Origin: Chloroflexota bacterium
Lineage (GTDB): Bacteria; Chloroflexota; Dehalococcoidia; Tepidiformales; Tepidiformaceae
DNA: 64,000 nt
Direction of reading: 5' to 3'
Assembly (NCBI GenBank): GCA_026710655.1
Contig: JAPOQN010000007.1
Coordinates: forward strand, 103,780-167,779
The first letter of the stretch is position 1. Each line of letters begins with the position of its first letter. The notes beneath the pieces are model-generated. The model worked only from the letters and a program-made list of their open reading frames with translations. It ran no database searches and was not told the origin of the DNA. The position numbers and the translations under genes were made by a program. Shown here in pieces: positions 50,514-58,751 of the stretch.

Positions 50514-52253
50514 GTGAGGTCCTGCCGCGTCGCCCTCGCCCAGCTCAACACCACCGTCGGCGACATCGACGGCAACTGCGCGCGCATCCGCGAGGCCATC
50601 GCCGCCGCCCGCGAGGCCGGCGCCGCCATCGTCGCCTTTCCCGAGCTCGCCGTCACCGGCTACCCGCCCGAAGACCTCGTGCTCCGCCGCTCCTTCTGCG
50701 AAGCGTCGCGCGAGGCCGCCCGCGCCCTCGCCCCCCACACCGACGGCATCATCGCCGTCGTCGGCTTCGTCGATGAACTCGCCGGTAATCCCTTCAACAC
50801 CGCCGCCGTATTCGTCGACGGCCGTCTGGCGTACTCCTACAACAAGCAGCTTCTCCCCAACTACGGCGTCTTCGACGAAGAGCGGTACTTCGGCCATGGC
50901 CTCACGACGCCCGTCTTTCGAGCCGGGAGCTTCACCTTTGGCGTCAGCATCTGCGAGGACATCTGGGACCCCGACGGCCCTGTCGCAACCATGGCCCTCG
51001 GCGGCGCCGAGCTCTGCGTCAACATCAACGCCTCCCCCTACCACCGCGGCCGCGGCGCCGAGCGCGTCGACATGCTCGCCACCCGCGCCGCCGACAACCG
51101 CATCGCCGTCGCCTACGTCAACGCCGTCGGCGGCCAGGACGAGCTCGTCTTCGACGGCGACTCGCTCCTCCTCGACAACCGCGGCGAGGTCCTCGCCCGC
51201 GGCCGCCAGTTCCGCGACGAGCTCCTCATCGCCGACCTTCCCCTCGGTGACCAGGCTGCGCTGCGCCGCCTGCACGCCCGCCGCCGCGACGACACCATCG
51301 CCGACGGCGACCCCCTCACCGACATCCGCCAGGTCGACCTGGAGTTCGCGCCCAACCTCGCCGCCCCCGCCGAGCCCCTCCTCCCCAACACGCCCCCCCT
51401 CCCCGACGAAGGCGAGGTCTGGGAGGCGCTCGTCCTCGGCACCCGCGACTACCTCGCCAAGACCGGCTTCACCCGCGCCTACATCGGCCTCTCCGGCGGC
51501 ATCGACTCAAGCGTCGTCGCCGCCGTCGCCGCCGACGCCCTTGGCCCGGAGAACGTCACCGGCGTCTCCATGCCCAGCCGCTACTCCAGCGACCACAGCC
51601 GCAGCGACGCCGATGAGCTCGCCACCAACCTCGGCATCGAGCTCCTCACCATCCCTATCGAGCCCGCCCACGCTGCCATGCTAGAGATGCTGGAAGGCGC
51701 GTTCGATGGCACCGAGGCCGGCCTTGCCGAGGAGAACCTCCAGTCCCGCCAGCGCGGCAACATCCTCATGAGCCTCGCCAACAAGTTCGGCGCGCTCGTC
51801 CTCACCACCGGCAACAAGAGCGAGATGGCGACCGGCTACGCCACCCTCTACGGCGACATGGCCGGCGGTTTCGCCGTCCTCAAGGACGTGCCCAAGATCC
51901 TCACCTACGCCATCGCCCGCTGGCGCAACGAGGCCGCCGGACGCCCCCTCATCCCCCAGAACGTCATCGACAAGCCCCCCAGCGCCGAGCTCCGCCCCGA
52001 CCAGCTCGACGCCGACTCCCTGCCCCCCTACGAGGTGCTCGACCCCATCATCGAGGCCTACGTCGAAGGCGACAAAAGCGGTCCCGAGATCGTCGCCATG
52101 GGCTTCGACGAAGCCACCGTCCGCCACATCCTCGCCCTCGTCGACCGCAACGAATACAAGCGCCGCCAATCCCCACCCGGCGTCAAGATCACCCCCCGTG
52201 CCTTCGGCCGCGACCGCCGCCTCCCCATCGCCAACCGCTACCGCGATTGGTAG
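50514..52253 (+). CDS. nadE: glutamine-dependent NAD+ synthetase
   Basis: A 579-residue two-domain enzyme for the last step of NAD synthesis. The N-terminal nitrilase domain has FPELAVTGYPPEDL (Glu), YNKQLLPNYGVFDE (Lys) and FGVSICEDIWDPDG (Cys), forming the glutaminase. The C-terminal synthetase has YIGLSGGIDSSVVAAV (P-loop), SSDHSRSDADELA, LTTGNKSEMATGYATLYGDMAGG and KPPSAELRPDQLD. The GTG at 50514 follows a TATGCT box by six bases; longer frames run through the divergent glgC promoter. Confidence 0.96.
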   Translation: MRSCRVALAQLNTTVGDIDGNCARIREAIAAAREAGAAIVAFPELAVTGYPPEDLVLRRSFCEASREAARALAPHTDGIIAVVGFVDELAGNPFNTAAVFVDGRLAYSYNKQLLPNYGVFDEERYFGHGLTTPVFRAGSFTFGVSICEDIWDPDGPVATMALGGAELCVNINASPYHRGRGAERVDMLATRAADNRIAVAYVNAVGGQDELVFDGDSLLLDNRGEVLARGRQFRDELLIADLPLGDQAALRRLHARRRDDTIADGDPLTDIRQVDLEFAPNLAAPAEPLLPNTPPLPDEGEVWEALVLGTRDYLAKTGFTRAYIGLSGGIDSSVVAAVAADALGPENVTGVSMPSRYSSDHSRSDADELATNLGIELLTIPIEPAHAAMLEMLEGAFDGTEAGLAEENLQSRQRGNILMSLANKFGALVLTTGNKSEMATGYATLYGDMAGGFAVLKDVPKILTYAIARWRNEAAGRPLIPQNVIDKPPSAELRPDQLDADSLPPYEVLDPIIEAYVEGDKSGPEIVAMGFDEATVRHILALVDRNEYKRRQSPPGVKITPRAFGRDRRLPIANRYRDW

Positions 52254-52300
52254 CGGTTGGCCACGTAGGCTGGAGAGAGTCCTGCGAAAGGAAACCCAAG

Positions 52301-53197
52301 ATGGTCTCTTCTGATGGCCTCGACGCCCGAGAGTTGACGTTCTCCCAAGCCCATGGTTACGAGACACTACCCCAGCCGCTGAAGCTTGAGGAAGTCAGTA
52401 CGAAGGCGCGCAATGCAATCTGGAATGTCCTTTATGTGCATGTCTATGCTGACCATGCAGAAGTTAACGCTTCAGTCTCAAGTAGACTTCTGAAACAGTC
52501 AGTCTGGTTTGGGATATTCTATACCCTTCACACGGAAGTGCTGGGGAATACAGCGGACCAATTCAATGCCCAAGATCACGTTCAGAACCTGTTGCAGTAC
52601 CGAGAAGATGTCCTCTATGGGATGCGATTCAACAAGCTGTTCGACTTTCTCCAGACTGTAATGCGACATCCGTCCTGCCCAGGGGAAGTGATCCATGGTA
52701 TTGCTAAAGCCTTTCATGATGAAGGCCTCGCCTATTTTGTAGATACAGAAGGCTCCCCAACGATTGTGCCGGCGGCGACACCAGAAGAGGGCAGCCAAAT
52801 CCGAGAGGCGCTGGATGAACTCCATCGAGCGTCCCTCGATGGAGCTGTCGCGCACCTTAAGGATGCATCTGCATGCATCAATGTTTCCGACTGGTCTGGG
52901 TCAATACGGGAGAGCATCCACGCGGTCGAGTCTGTGGCCCGCATACTTGACCCAAAGGCTGCTTCCACGTTGGGCCCCGCGCTAACTTCCCTGGAGAAGC
53001 AGGGACGCTTACACCCTGCGCTGAAGAAGGCCTTCAGCAATCTGTATGGCTATACATCAGACGAACAGGGCATCCGACATGCGCTTCTGGAGGATGTGGA
53101 GTCCCCCGCAGGACGAGATGAAGCGGTGTTCATGTTGGGGGCTTGCGCCTCCTTTGCCAGTTACCTTTGGCGCAGACATCAGGACGGGACCGAGTAG
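52301..53197 (+). CDS. AbiJ-NTD4-like protein (possible abortive-infection factor)
   Basis: A 298-residue protein. The N-terminus FSQAHGYETLPQPLKLEEVS followed by ARNAIWNVLY matches the AbiJ N-terminal domain 4 group. The C-terminal half (SIRESIHAVESVARIL, SLEKQGRLHPALKKAFSNLY, GIRHALLED) is helical and like the HEPN-type partner in such proteins. AbiJ-like proteins are linked to phage defence by cell shutdown. Codon use is visibly more AT-rich than all neighbours, a sign of transfer. GAAAGGA lies eight bases before the ATG. The exact activity is unknown. Confidence 0.75.
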   Translation: MVSSDGLDARELTFSQAHGYETLPQPLKLEEVSTKARNAIWNVLYVHVYADHAEVNASVSSRLLKQSVWFGIFYTLHTEVLGNTADQFNAQDHVQNLLQYREDVLYGMRFNKLFDFLQTVMRHPSCPGEVIHGIAKAFHDEGLAYFVDTEGSPTIVPAATPEEGSQIREALDELHRASLDGAVAHLKDASACINVSDWSGSIRESIHAVESVARILDPKAASTLGPALTSLEKQGRLHPALKKAFSNLYGYTSDEQGIRHALLEDVESPAGRDEAVFMLGACASFASYLWRRHQDGTE

Positions 53198-53214
53198 TCG
53201 AACAACCACGGGAT

Positions 53215-53281
53215 CCTACCCCTCCAACCGCCCCGCCAGCTCCGCCCCCGACACCCCCAGCGCCTCCCAGAACGCCGGGTT
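53215..53281 (+). repeat. 67-bp direct repeat, copy 1 (isolated gene 3' end)
   Basis: It matches 55275-55341 at 66 of 67 positions, differing at 53254 (g versus t). It contains the last 22 codons and the stop of the Clp-N-like gene, but here the rest of that gene is missing. It lies five bases beyond the stop codon of the trypsin-like protease. The two copies are 2,060 bases apart. Confidence 0.93.
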
Positions 53282-53286
53282 CATCC

Positions 53287-55179
53287 CTATGGCCCTTCTG
53301 CACACAATTCGTCGGAGGTTGTGTATCCCTGGATCTCCCAGAGTGCGCACTCCGCCTGTCGGTAGGTGGGCCAGACGGCGTCTCGGCGTTCCCGGTAGAA
53401 GTCTGTCGCCCCGTCATTGACGGACCACTTGCGGAGGAAAGTGTCGTAAGCGGTCCAATAGGTATGAGCTGCCGCTCGCCATGACTCCACCGCTTCGCTG
53501 CGCAGGGCAACCGGACCGGGCCTGCTCGGAGTAAGTACTTGGACCACCCACCCCGCCCAAGTGATGCGCTGTGGGTACAAGGATTGCCAGATGCCTCCCC
53601 GCCCGTACCCATCGCTCGGCCGCCAGTAATAGGGCCGTTCATTTGCCAGCGTTACATGGATATTGGCCAGCGCCTCCTCCCAGCGCTCCAACACGCCGCT
53701 CACGTAAGTGTCGATGTCCTCCCACGTCGGTTCCCGTTCGGGAGGGACAACATCGAGGTTTATCTCCTGGGAACTACCCCAGTAAACGCTCTTCCCGACC
53801 TGTTGTCCGTTCACAGTAAACGTCACCAGCACGCCCGGCTCTGCCCCACCGCAACCTTCCTCAACGGTCAGGCTGAACTGTGCCTTTCCGAACCGGGTAA
53901 CGGTTGTGTCGGTACCGCATGCTTCCCCCCCGACAGTCGCCCTTACCACTGTGCCTTCGGGGGCGGCCTCATAAGAGTAGGCACTCCCCAAAGGCACCCT
54001 GAATCGGACCGCACCGTAGTAGCGGTCTAGTTGGGGCCCTGCGCTGATCGTGGGCCCGCCTTCAGGCACGCTCCCACCCGGAGCCACCACGTACCCCCGC
54101 AACCCCAGCGCGATGAGCCTCCGGCTCATCGTCGGCTCCGCCACTGCGAAGTGCAGGCCCTCTGAGCCGCGCTCGCCGACGTAGCTGCTGCTGATGATGC
54201 CCGCGACACGCCCGCAGGCGTCGACGAGCGGCCCCCCGCTGTTGCCCGGACTCGATGCGGCATCGGTCTGGAGGTAGGAGACGCCCCCGGCCGTGAACAC
54301 GCGGGACACAGTTCCTCGCGTCCATGATGCGGTGGTGCCTAGCGCCTCGGGGTAGCCCGCAATTGCAATGTCCGTGCCGATCGTGAGCGTTCCCGCCCAT
54401 TCCAGCGCTGTGAGGCTTGGAGCTAATGCGGACAGCAGCGCGACGTCGCCACTGTCGAACTCGTAAAACCCGACGAGCCGCGCGGCCGTGGACACGTGCT
54501 CGTTGCCAAGCGTGATGTGGCTTGGCCTGTCCTCCACGACATGCCCGGCCGTGACGAACTGCCCGTTCCCCACGTAGAACGCGCTTCCCGTGACGGTGGG
54601 TGTGCTCACCTTGACCGTGCTCGCGACCACGCGCTCCGCCGTCTCGTTCCACCGGCAGACGCGCTCAGCCTCCCCATCTTCCTCCGGTTCCCCCGGTGGG
54701 TCGGGCAAGTCTGGCAGGGGCACATCGACCAGTACCGCGTTGCTCTGGTGGAAGCGGCCCGACGAGCTCCGGGCGGACATGTCGAGGGCGGCGTTCTCCG
54801 TGTGCCAGCTTCCGCCCTCGGGCCGAGTGCTGAGGTAGAGCAGCGACGGGTTCGACACCCGTCGCCACACCGTGACCTCGACGGTCGCCGTTCCGCCGCC
54901 GGGCAGTGGCACCGAAACCGTGACCGCATTGCTCTGGTGAAAGCGCCCCGAGGAGCTCAACGCGGACATATCGAGGGCGGTGTTTTCCGTGCGCCAGCTG
55001 CCGCCCTCGGGCCGCGTGCTCAGGTAGAGCAGGGACGGGTTCGATACCCGCCGCCACACGGTGACCTCAATGCCGGCGGTTGCGGGCTCCGCTGGCCCCT
55101 GCGCGGCCACGCTCCCCACAGTCCCAAGCGCCATCGCGACCGCCACCAGGGCGGCTAGCCATGCCTGCGCCAGCTTCAC
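53287..55179 (-). CDS. secreted trypsin-like serine protease with duplicated N-terminal repeats
   Basis: A 630-residue exported protein. The signal peptide is LAQAWLAALVAVAMALGTVG, cut after AAQ. Two near-identical modules of about 50 residues follow (about 39-92 and 102-155), each starting VTVWRRVSNPSLLYLSTRPE. The S1 domain has catalytic His in FVTAGHVVED, Asp in DSGDVALLS and Ser in SSPGNSGGPLVDA. The last 250 residues form a beta-sandwich and a helical tail of unknown role. GTG 55179 is chosen for the signal peptide; GTG 55215 is in frame. The C-terminal half is less GC-rich than neighbours. Confidence 0.88.
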   Translation of the reverse strand: MKLAQAWLAALVAVAMALGTVGSVAAQGPAEPATAGIEVTVWRRVSNPSLLYLSTRPEGGSWRTENTALDMSALSSSGRFHQSNAVTVSVPLPGGGTATVEVTVWRRVSNPSLLYLSTRPEGGSWHTENAALDMSARSSSGRFHQSNAVLVDVPLPDLPDPPGEPEEDGEAERVCRWNETAERVVASTVKVSTPTVTGSAFYVGNGQFVTAGHVVEDRPSHITLGNEHVSTAARLVGFYEFDSGDVALLSALAPSLTALEWAGTLTIGTDIAIAGYPEALGTTASWTRGTVSRVFTAGGVSYLQTDAASSPGNSGGPLVDACGRVAGIISSSYVGERGSEGLHFAVAEPTMSRRLIALGLRGYVVAPGGSVPEGGPTISAGPQLDRYYGAVRFRVPLGSAYSYEAAPEGTVVRATVGGEACGTDTTVTRFGKAQFSLTVEEGCGGAEPGVLVTFTVNGQQVGKSVYWGSSQEINLDVVPPEREPTWEDIDTYVSGVLERWEEALANIHVTLANERPYYWRPSDGYGRGGIWQSLYPQRITWAGWVVQVLTPSRPGPVALRSEAVESWRAAAHTYWTAYDTFLRKWSVNDGATDFYRERRDAVWPTYRQAECALWEIQGYTTSDELCAEGP

Positions 55180-55239
55180 TGTGACGCCCTCGCTATCTTT
55201 ATGGGATGAGGCCACACCGCGCGGAGTCTACGTACCGCC

Positions 55240-55267
55240 AACAGCCAACAGCCAACAGCCGACAGCC
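55240..55267 (+). repeat. heptamer array (aacagcc x3, gacagcc)
   Basis: Four 7-bp units in phase, upstream of the protease gene and next to copy 2 of the 67-bp repeat. They are the same unit as in elements 3 and 4. Confidence 0.85.
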
Positions 55268-55274
55268 CCGCCAA

Positions 55275-55341
55275 CCTACCCCTCCAACCGCCCCGCCAGC
55301 TCCTCCCCCGACACCCCCAGCGCCTCCCAGAACGCCGGGTT
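55275..55341 (+). repeat. 67-bp direct repeat, copy 2 (native gene 3' end)
   Basis: This is the partner of 53215-53281. Here the sequence is the 3' end of the intact 136-codon gene, so this is likely the original and the other the copy. Confidence 0.93.
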
Positions 55342-55686
55342 TACCTCGCCCGACGCGATCATCCCGCGCGCGATGACTAGCGCGTCGATCGTCGTGCCGC
55401 CTTCGCGGCGCAGTGCCCCCGCCGTCATGTTCAGCGCCTGACGCAGGTTGGGGGCCGGCATCACCCGGTCCGAAAGCGGCGTGCTCCCCTCGCCGTGAAC
55501 CGCCCGCAGCGCGTTCTCCAGCGCGTGCAGCTCCGGCAGATGCGCCCGCCCTTCTTCTCGAAGCACGCTCAGCGCTCCCGCCAGCAGGAACTCCACGCTC
55601 TCGATGGCCACGTTCAGGCTCGCCGCCATGCGCTCGCCCTCTGCCAGCGCGCGCTCCCCGTCCGCCGATAGCCGTACTTCCGCCAT
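55276..55686 (-). CDS. Clp N-terminal-like helical protein
   Basis: A 136-residue helical protein. LSADGERALAEGERMAAS and NVAIESVEFLLAGALSVLREEG resemble the repeat unit of the Clp N (double ClpN) domain; a second similar half follows (PAPNLRQALNMTAGALRREG, IDALVIARGMIASGE). No ATPase is attached. It may be an adaptor or a stand-alone peptide-binding module; the family assignment is tentative. A TAGACT box lies ten bases before the ATG. Its last 22 codons are duplicated at 53215. Confidence 0.6.
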   Translation of the reverse strand: MAEVRLSADGERALAEGERMAASLNVAIESVEFLLAGALSVLREEGRAHLPELHALENALRAVHGEGSTPLSDRVMPAPNLRQALNMTAGALRREGGTTIDALVIARGMIASGEVNPAFWEALGVSGEELAGRLEG

Positions 55687-55743
55687 TCCGGAATCGAGTC
55701 TACGTGCCCCCGAAGATCATCGCCTTACCAGTTACTTTCGACC

Positions 55744-55792
55744 AACCACCGACCACCAACCACTAGCCACTAGTCACCAACCACTAACCCCC
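55744..55792 (+). repeat. heptamer array overlapping the recJ 3' end
   Basis: Seven in-phase units: aaccacc, gaccacc, aaccact, agccact, agtcacc, aaccact and aaccccc. The recJ stop codon (55772-55770, minus strand) lies across units four and five, and the last residues LVVGD are encoded by the array. Confidence 0.9.
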
Positions 55793-57473
55793 GCCGCTCC
55801 GCGCTCGGCGCGAAGTCCAGAACCTCCAGCTCCATTCGCTCCCCCCGCCACTCGCGGCTGAGCGAGTAGACGATGTCCAGCTCCCCCGCCGGCTCCATCT
55901 CCCCCATGCGGAAGGCGATCCCCGGCCATGTCGAGGCGCCTTCCCGCACCTTCAGCTTCAGGTGGCTCCCGTCCGACCCCACCCGGCGCGCGTCCCGCAG
56001 CTCCACGTTGCGGCTCAGCAGCACCGGCCGCCGGTTCCCGTGCCCGCACGGCTCGAACTGCGTCAGCCCCCGGATCTCCACCCCTGACAGGTCCGCCAGC
56101 GACGCCTCCGCGTCGATCGTGATGGATGGCCGCAGGTCCTCCGGCGCGAGCTGCTCCGCCGCCGTGTTCACGATCCGCTCCCGGAACAGGTCGAGGTGCT
56201 CGTTGCGAATCGTGAAACCCGCCGCCGCCCGGTGCCCGCCGTGCCGCACCAGCAGGTCCGATTCCTTTCGGATCGCCTTCACGATGTCGAAATCGCCGAA
56301 GGTGCGTGCGCTTGCGCGGCTCGTCTCCGGACCCTGCTCGTAGACGATCGCCGGCCGGCTGCGCGCCTCCACCAACCGCCCCGCGATGATCCCGATGATG
56401 CCCGCGTGCATCCGCTCGCTCCCGACCATCGTCAGCGGGTCGTCGCTCGCCCCCAGCAGCTCATGCGCCTCCAGCAGACCGCGCTCGCACTCCTCCTGCC
56501 GTTGCCGGTTGAGCTGGTCCAGCTCCTCCGCCACCACTTGCGCGGCAATCGGCGTCTCCGCCAGGAGCAGGTCGAGCGCCGTGCGCGCGTGTTTCATCCG
56601 CCCGGCTGCGTTCAGCCGCGGACCCAGCCCGAACCCGAGCGTTTCCGAGCGGATGCGGCCCGCCTTCGTGCCCGCGATCCTCGCCAGCGCCTCCCCCCCC
56701 GGTCGCGGCGAGTTCCGCATGCACTCGAGCCCCGCCGTGACGATCGCGCGGTTCTCGTCCTCCAGCGGCGCCACATCCACGACCGTCCCCAGCGCCACCA
56801 GGTCGAGGAAGTCCCGCTCCGGCAGCTCCCGCCCAAGAGACTCGTATAGCGCCTGCAGGAACCGATACGCCACCCCCACCGCCGCCAGCTCCGTGAACGG
56901 ATACGGCGACCCCTCCCGCTTCGGGTTGATCACCGCCAGCGCCGCCGGCAGCTCGGAGGGCACGGTGTGGTGGTCGAGCACGATCGCATCCAGCCCAAGG
57001 CTGTTCGCGTGCGCGACTTCAGTCACCGAGCTCGTGCCGCAGTCCGCGCTGATGAGCAGGCTCGCCCCCTCCTCGCGCAACAGGTCGACCGCCCCCACGT
57101 TCAGCCCGTAGCCCTCGCGGAAGCGGTCAGGCAGGTACGGGATCGTGGTTGCTCCCAGCCGCTCCAGCGCGAGCTTCAGCAGCGCGATCGACGTCACGCC
57201 GTCGACGTCGAAGTCCCCGAACAGTGCAATGGTCTCGTGTGCCTCGATCGCCGCGCGCGTACGCTGCAGCGCGCGCTCGATCCCCGGAAGCAGCAGCGGG
57301 TCATGCCGGCCCTCCAGGTGAGGCTTGTAGAAGCGCTCAGCCGCCTCGCGCGTCGTCACGCCCCGGGCCGCCAGCACCGTGCCCACCACCGGCGGGAGGT
57401 TGGGAAGCCGTTCCTGGTGCGCGAACGCGCGGCGGAGCCTCCAGCGCGGTGTCGGCCGCGCCGGATCCGTCAT
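55770..57473 (-). CDS. recJ: single-stranded-DNA-specific exonuclease RecJ
   Basis: A 567-residue DHH-family 5'-3' exonuclease for repair. It has LFGDFDVDGVTSIALL (motif I), LISADCGTSSV (motif II), IVLDHHTVP (DHH, motif III) and a DHHA1 part with RHGGHRAAAGFTI. Near the end is GLTQFEPCGHGNRRPVLL. The C-terminus is written by heptamer repeats. The ATG overlaps the fabF stop by four bases. RecJ and the HerA/NurA pair are both end-processing systems and coexist here. Confidence 0.94.
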   Translation of the reverse strand: MTDPARPTPRWRLRRAFAHQERLPNLPPVVGTVLAARGVTTREAAERFYKPHLEGRHDPLLLPGIERALQRTRAAIEAHETIALFGDFDVDGVTSIALLKLALERLGATTIPYLPDRFREGYGLNVGAVDLLREEGASLLISADCGTSSVTEVAHANSLGLDAIVLDHHTVPSELPAALAVINPKREGSPYPFTELAAVGVAYRFLQALYESLGRELPERDFLDLVALGTVVDVAPLEDENRAIVTAGLECMRNSPRPGGEALARIAGTKAGRIRSETLGFGLGPRLNAAGRMKHARTALDLLLAETPIAAQVVAEELDQLNRQRQEECERGLLEAHELLGASDDPLTMVGSERMHAGIIGIIAGRLVEARSRPAIVYEQGPETSRASARTFGDFDIVKAIRKESDLLVRHGGHRAAAGFTIRNEHLDLFRERIVNTAAEQLAPEDLRPSITIDAEASLADLSGVEIRGLTQFEPCGHGNRRPVLLSRNVELRDARRVGSDGSHLKLKVREGASTWPGIAFRMGEMEPAGELDIVYSLSREWRGERMELEVLDFAPSAERRGLVVGD

Positions 57474-58714
57474 GCCGGGCGGGCGGGCTGTCGGAAGACG
57501 AGCGAGCTGTTGTGTCCCCCGAACCCGAACGCGTTCGACATCACCGCCCGCAGGGGGGCCGAGCGCGCCGTGTTCGGGACGTAGTCAAGGTCGCAGTCCG
57601 GGTCGGGCGTCTCGTAGTTGATCGTCGGCGGGATGGCGCTGTGCCGCAGCGCCTGGATCGCGATCCCCGCCTCCACCGCTCCCGCCGCCCCCAGCAGGTG
57701 CCCCATCGCCGACTTCGTCGAGCTCATCGGCAGGGTGTAGGCGTATTCGCCGAACACGCGCTTCGCCGCCATCGTTTCGAACCTGTCGTTCAGCGGTGTC
57801 GAGGTGCCGTGCGCGTTCAGGTAGTCGATGTCGTCCGGCGTGGCGCCCGCGTCCTTGAGCGCCGCCTGCATGGCCAACGCCGCCCCCGACGCGTCCTCTG
57901 CCGGCTGCGTCACGTGGAAGGCATCGCTCGTCGCCCCGTAGCCCGCCAACTCGGCCAGCACCGTCGCCCCCCGCGCCAGCGCATGCTCCTCGTCCTCCAG
58001 CAGCAGCACGCCCGCCCCCTCGCCTATCACGAAGCCGTCCCGATTCAGGTCGAAGGGCCGCGAGGCCGTCTCCGGGTCCCTCGACTCCGTGAGCGCCTTC
58101 GCCGCCGCGAATCCCCCCACCACCAGCGGTGTCATCGCCGCCTCGCTGCCTCCCGCCACCGCCACGTCCACCTCGCCGCGCCGGATCATGGACGCTCCCA
58201 CGCCGATGGCGTCCGCGCCGCTCGCGCAGGCGCTCGTGACCGAGAAGTTCGCGGCCTTCGCCCCCAGCCGGATGCTCAGCTGGCCGGAGGCCATGTCCGG
58301 CAGCATCTGCGTCATCAGGAAGGGACTGATCCGGCCCGGCCCGCGCTTGTTCAGCACCTCGTTCTCGCGCGCCATCGAGAGCACCCCCCCGACCGCCGTC
58401 CCGATGATCGTCGCGACCCGGTGGCCGTCGTTCTCGGGCGCCTGGTACTCCGCCTGGCGAAGGGCCTCGTCCGCCGCCACGAACGCGAACTGAACGAACC
58501 GGTCCGCGCGCCGTGCTTCCTTGCGCTCCATGAATTGGGTCGGGTCGAAATCCTTGACCTCCGCGCCTACGACGTCGCCGAAGCGTTCGTCCTCGAACTG
58601 CGTGATCAGGTCAACACCGGACCGGCCGGCGAGGAGCGCGTCCCAGGTCGTCTGCGCGTCAAGACCCAGCGGCGTCACCATGCCCAGACCAGTAACGACA
58701 ACGCGTCTGCTCAT
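57470..58714 (-). CDS. fabF: 3-oxoacyl-[acyl-carrier-protein] synthase II
   Basis: A 414-residue condensing enzyme for fatty-acid elongation. VVVTGLGMVTPLG starts the fold, TSACASGADAIGVG has the active Cys, and NAHGTSTPLND and GHLLGAAGAVEAG carry the two His. The closing NAFGFGGHNSSLVF is typical. No ACP or fabD is next to it. It is coupled to recJ by an ATGA overlap, while the upstream nnr gene is 37 bases away. Confidence 0.96.
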   Translation of the reverse strand: MSRRVVVTGLGMVTPLGLDAQTTWDALLAGRSGVDLITQFEDERFGDVVGAEVKDFDPTQFMERKEARRADRFVQFAFVAADEALRQAEYQAPENDGHRVATIIGTAVGGVLSMARENEVLNKRGPGRISPFLMTQMLPDMASGQLSIRLGAKAANFSVTSACASGADAIGVGASMIRRGEVDVAVAGGSEAAMTPLVVGGFAAAKALTESRDPETASRPFDLNRDGFVIGEGAGVLLLEDEEHALARGATVLAELAGYGATSDAFHVTQPAEDASGAALAMQAALKDAGATPDDIDYLNAHGTSTPLNDRFETMAAKRVFGEYAYTLPMSSTKSAMGHLLGAAGAVEAGIAIQALRHSAIPPTINYETPDPDCDLDYVPNTARSAPLRAVMSNAFGFGGHNSSLVFRQPARPA

Positions 58715-58751
58715 GTCTGCCCTGCCGGATCTGCTGGACGGCGACTATACA

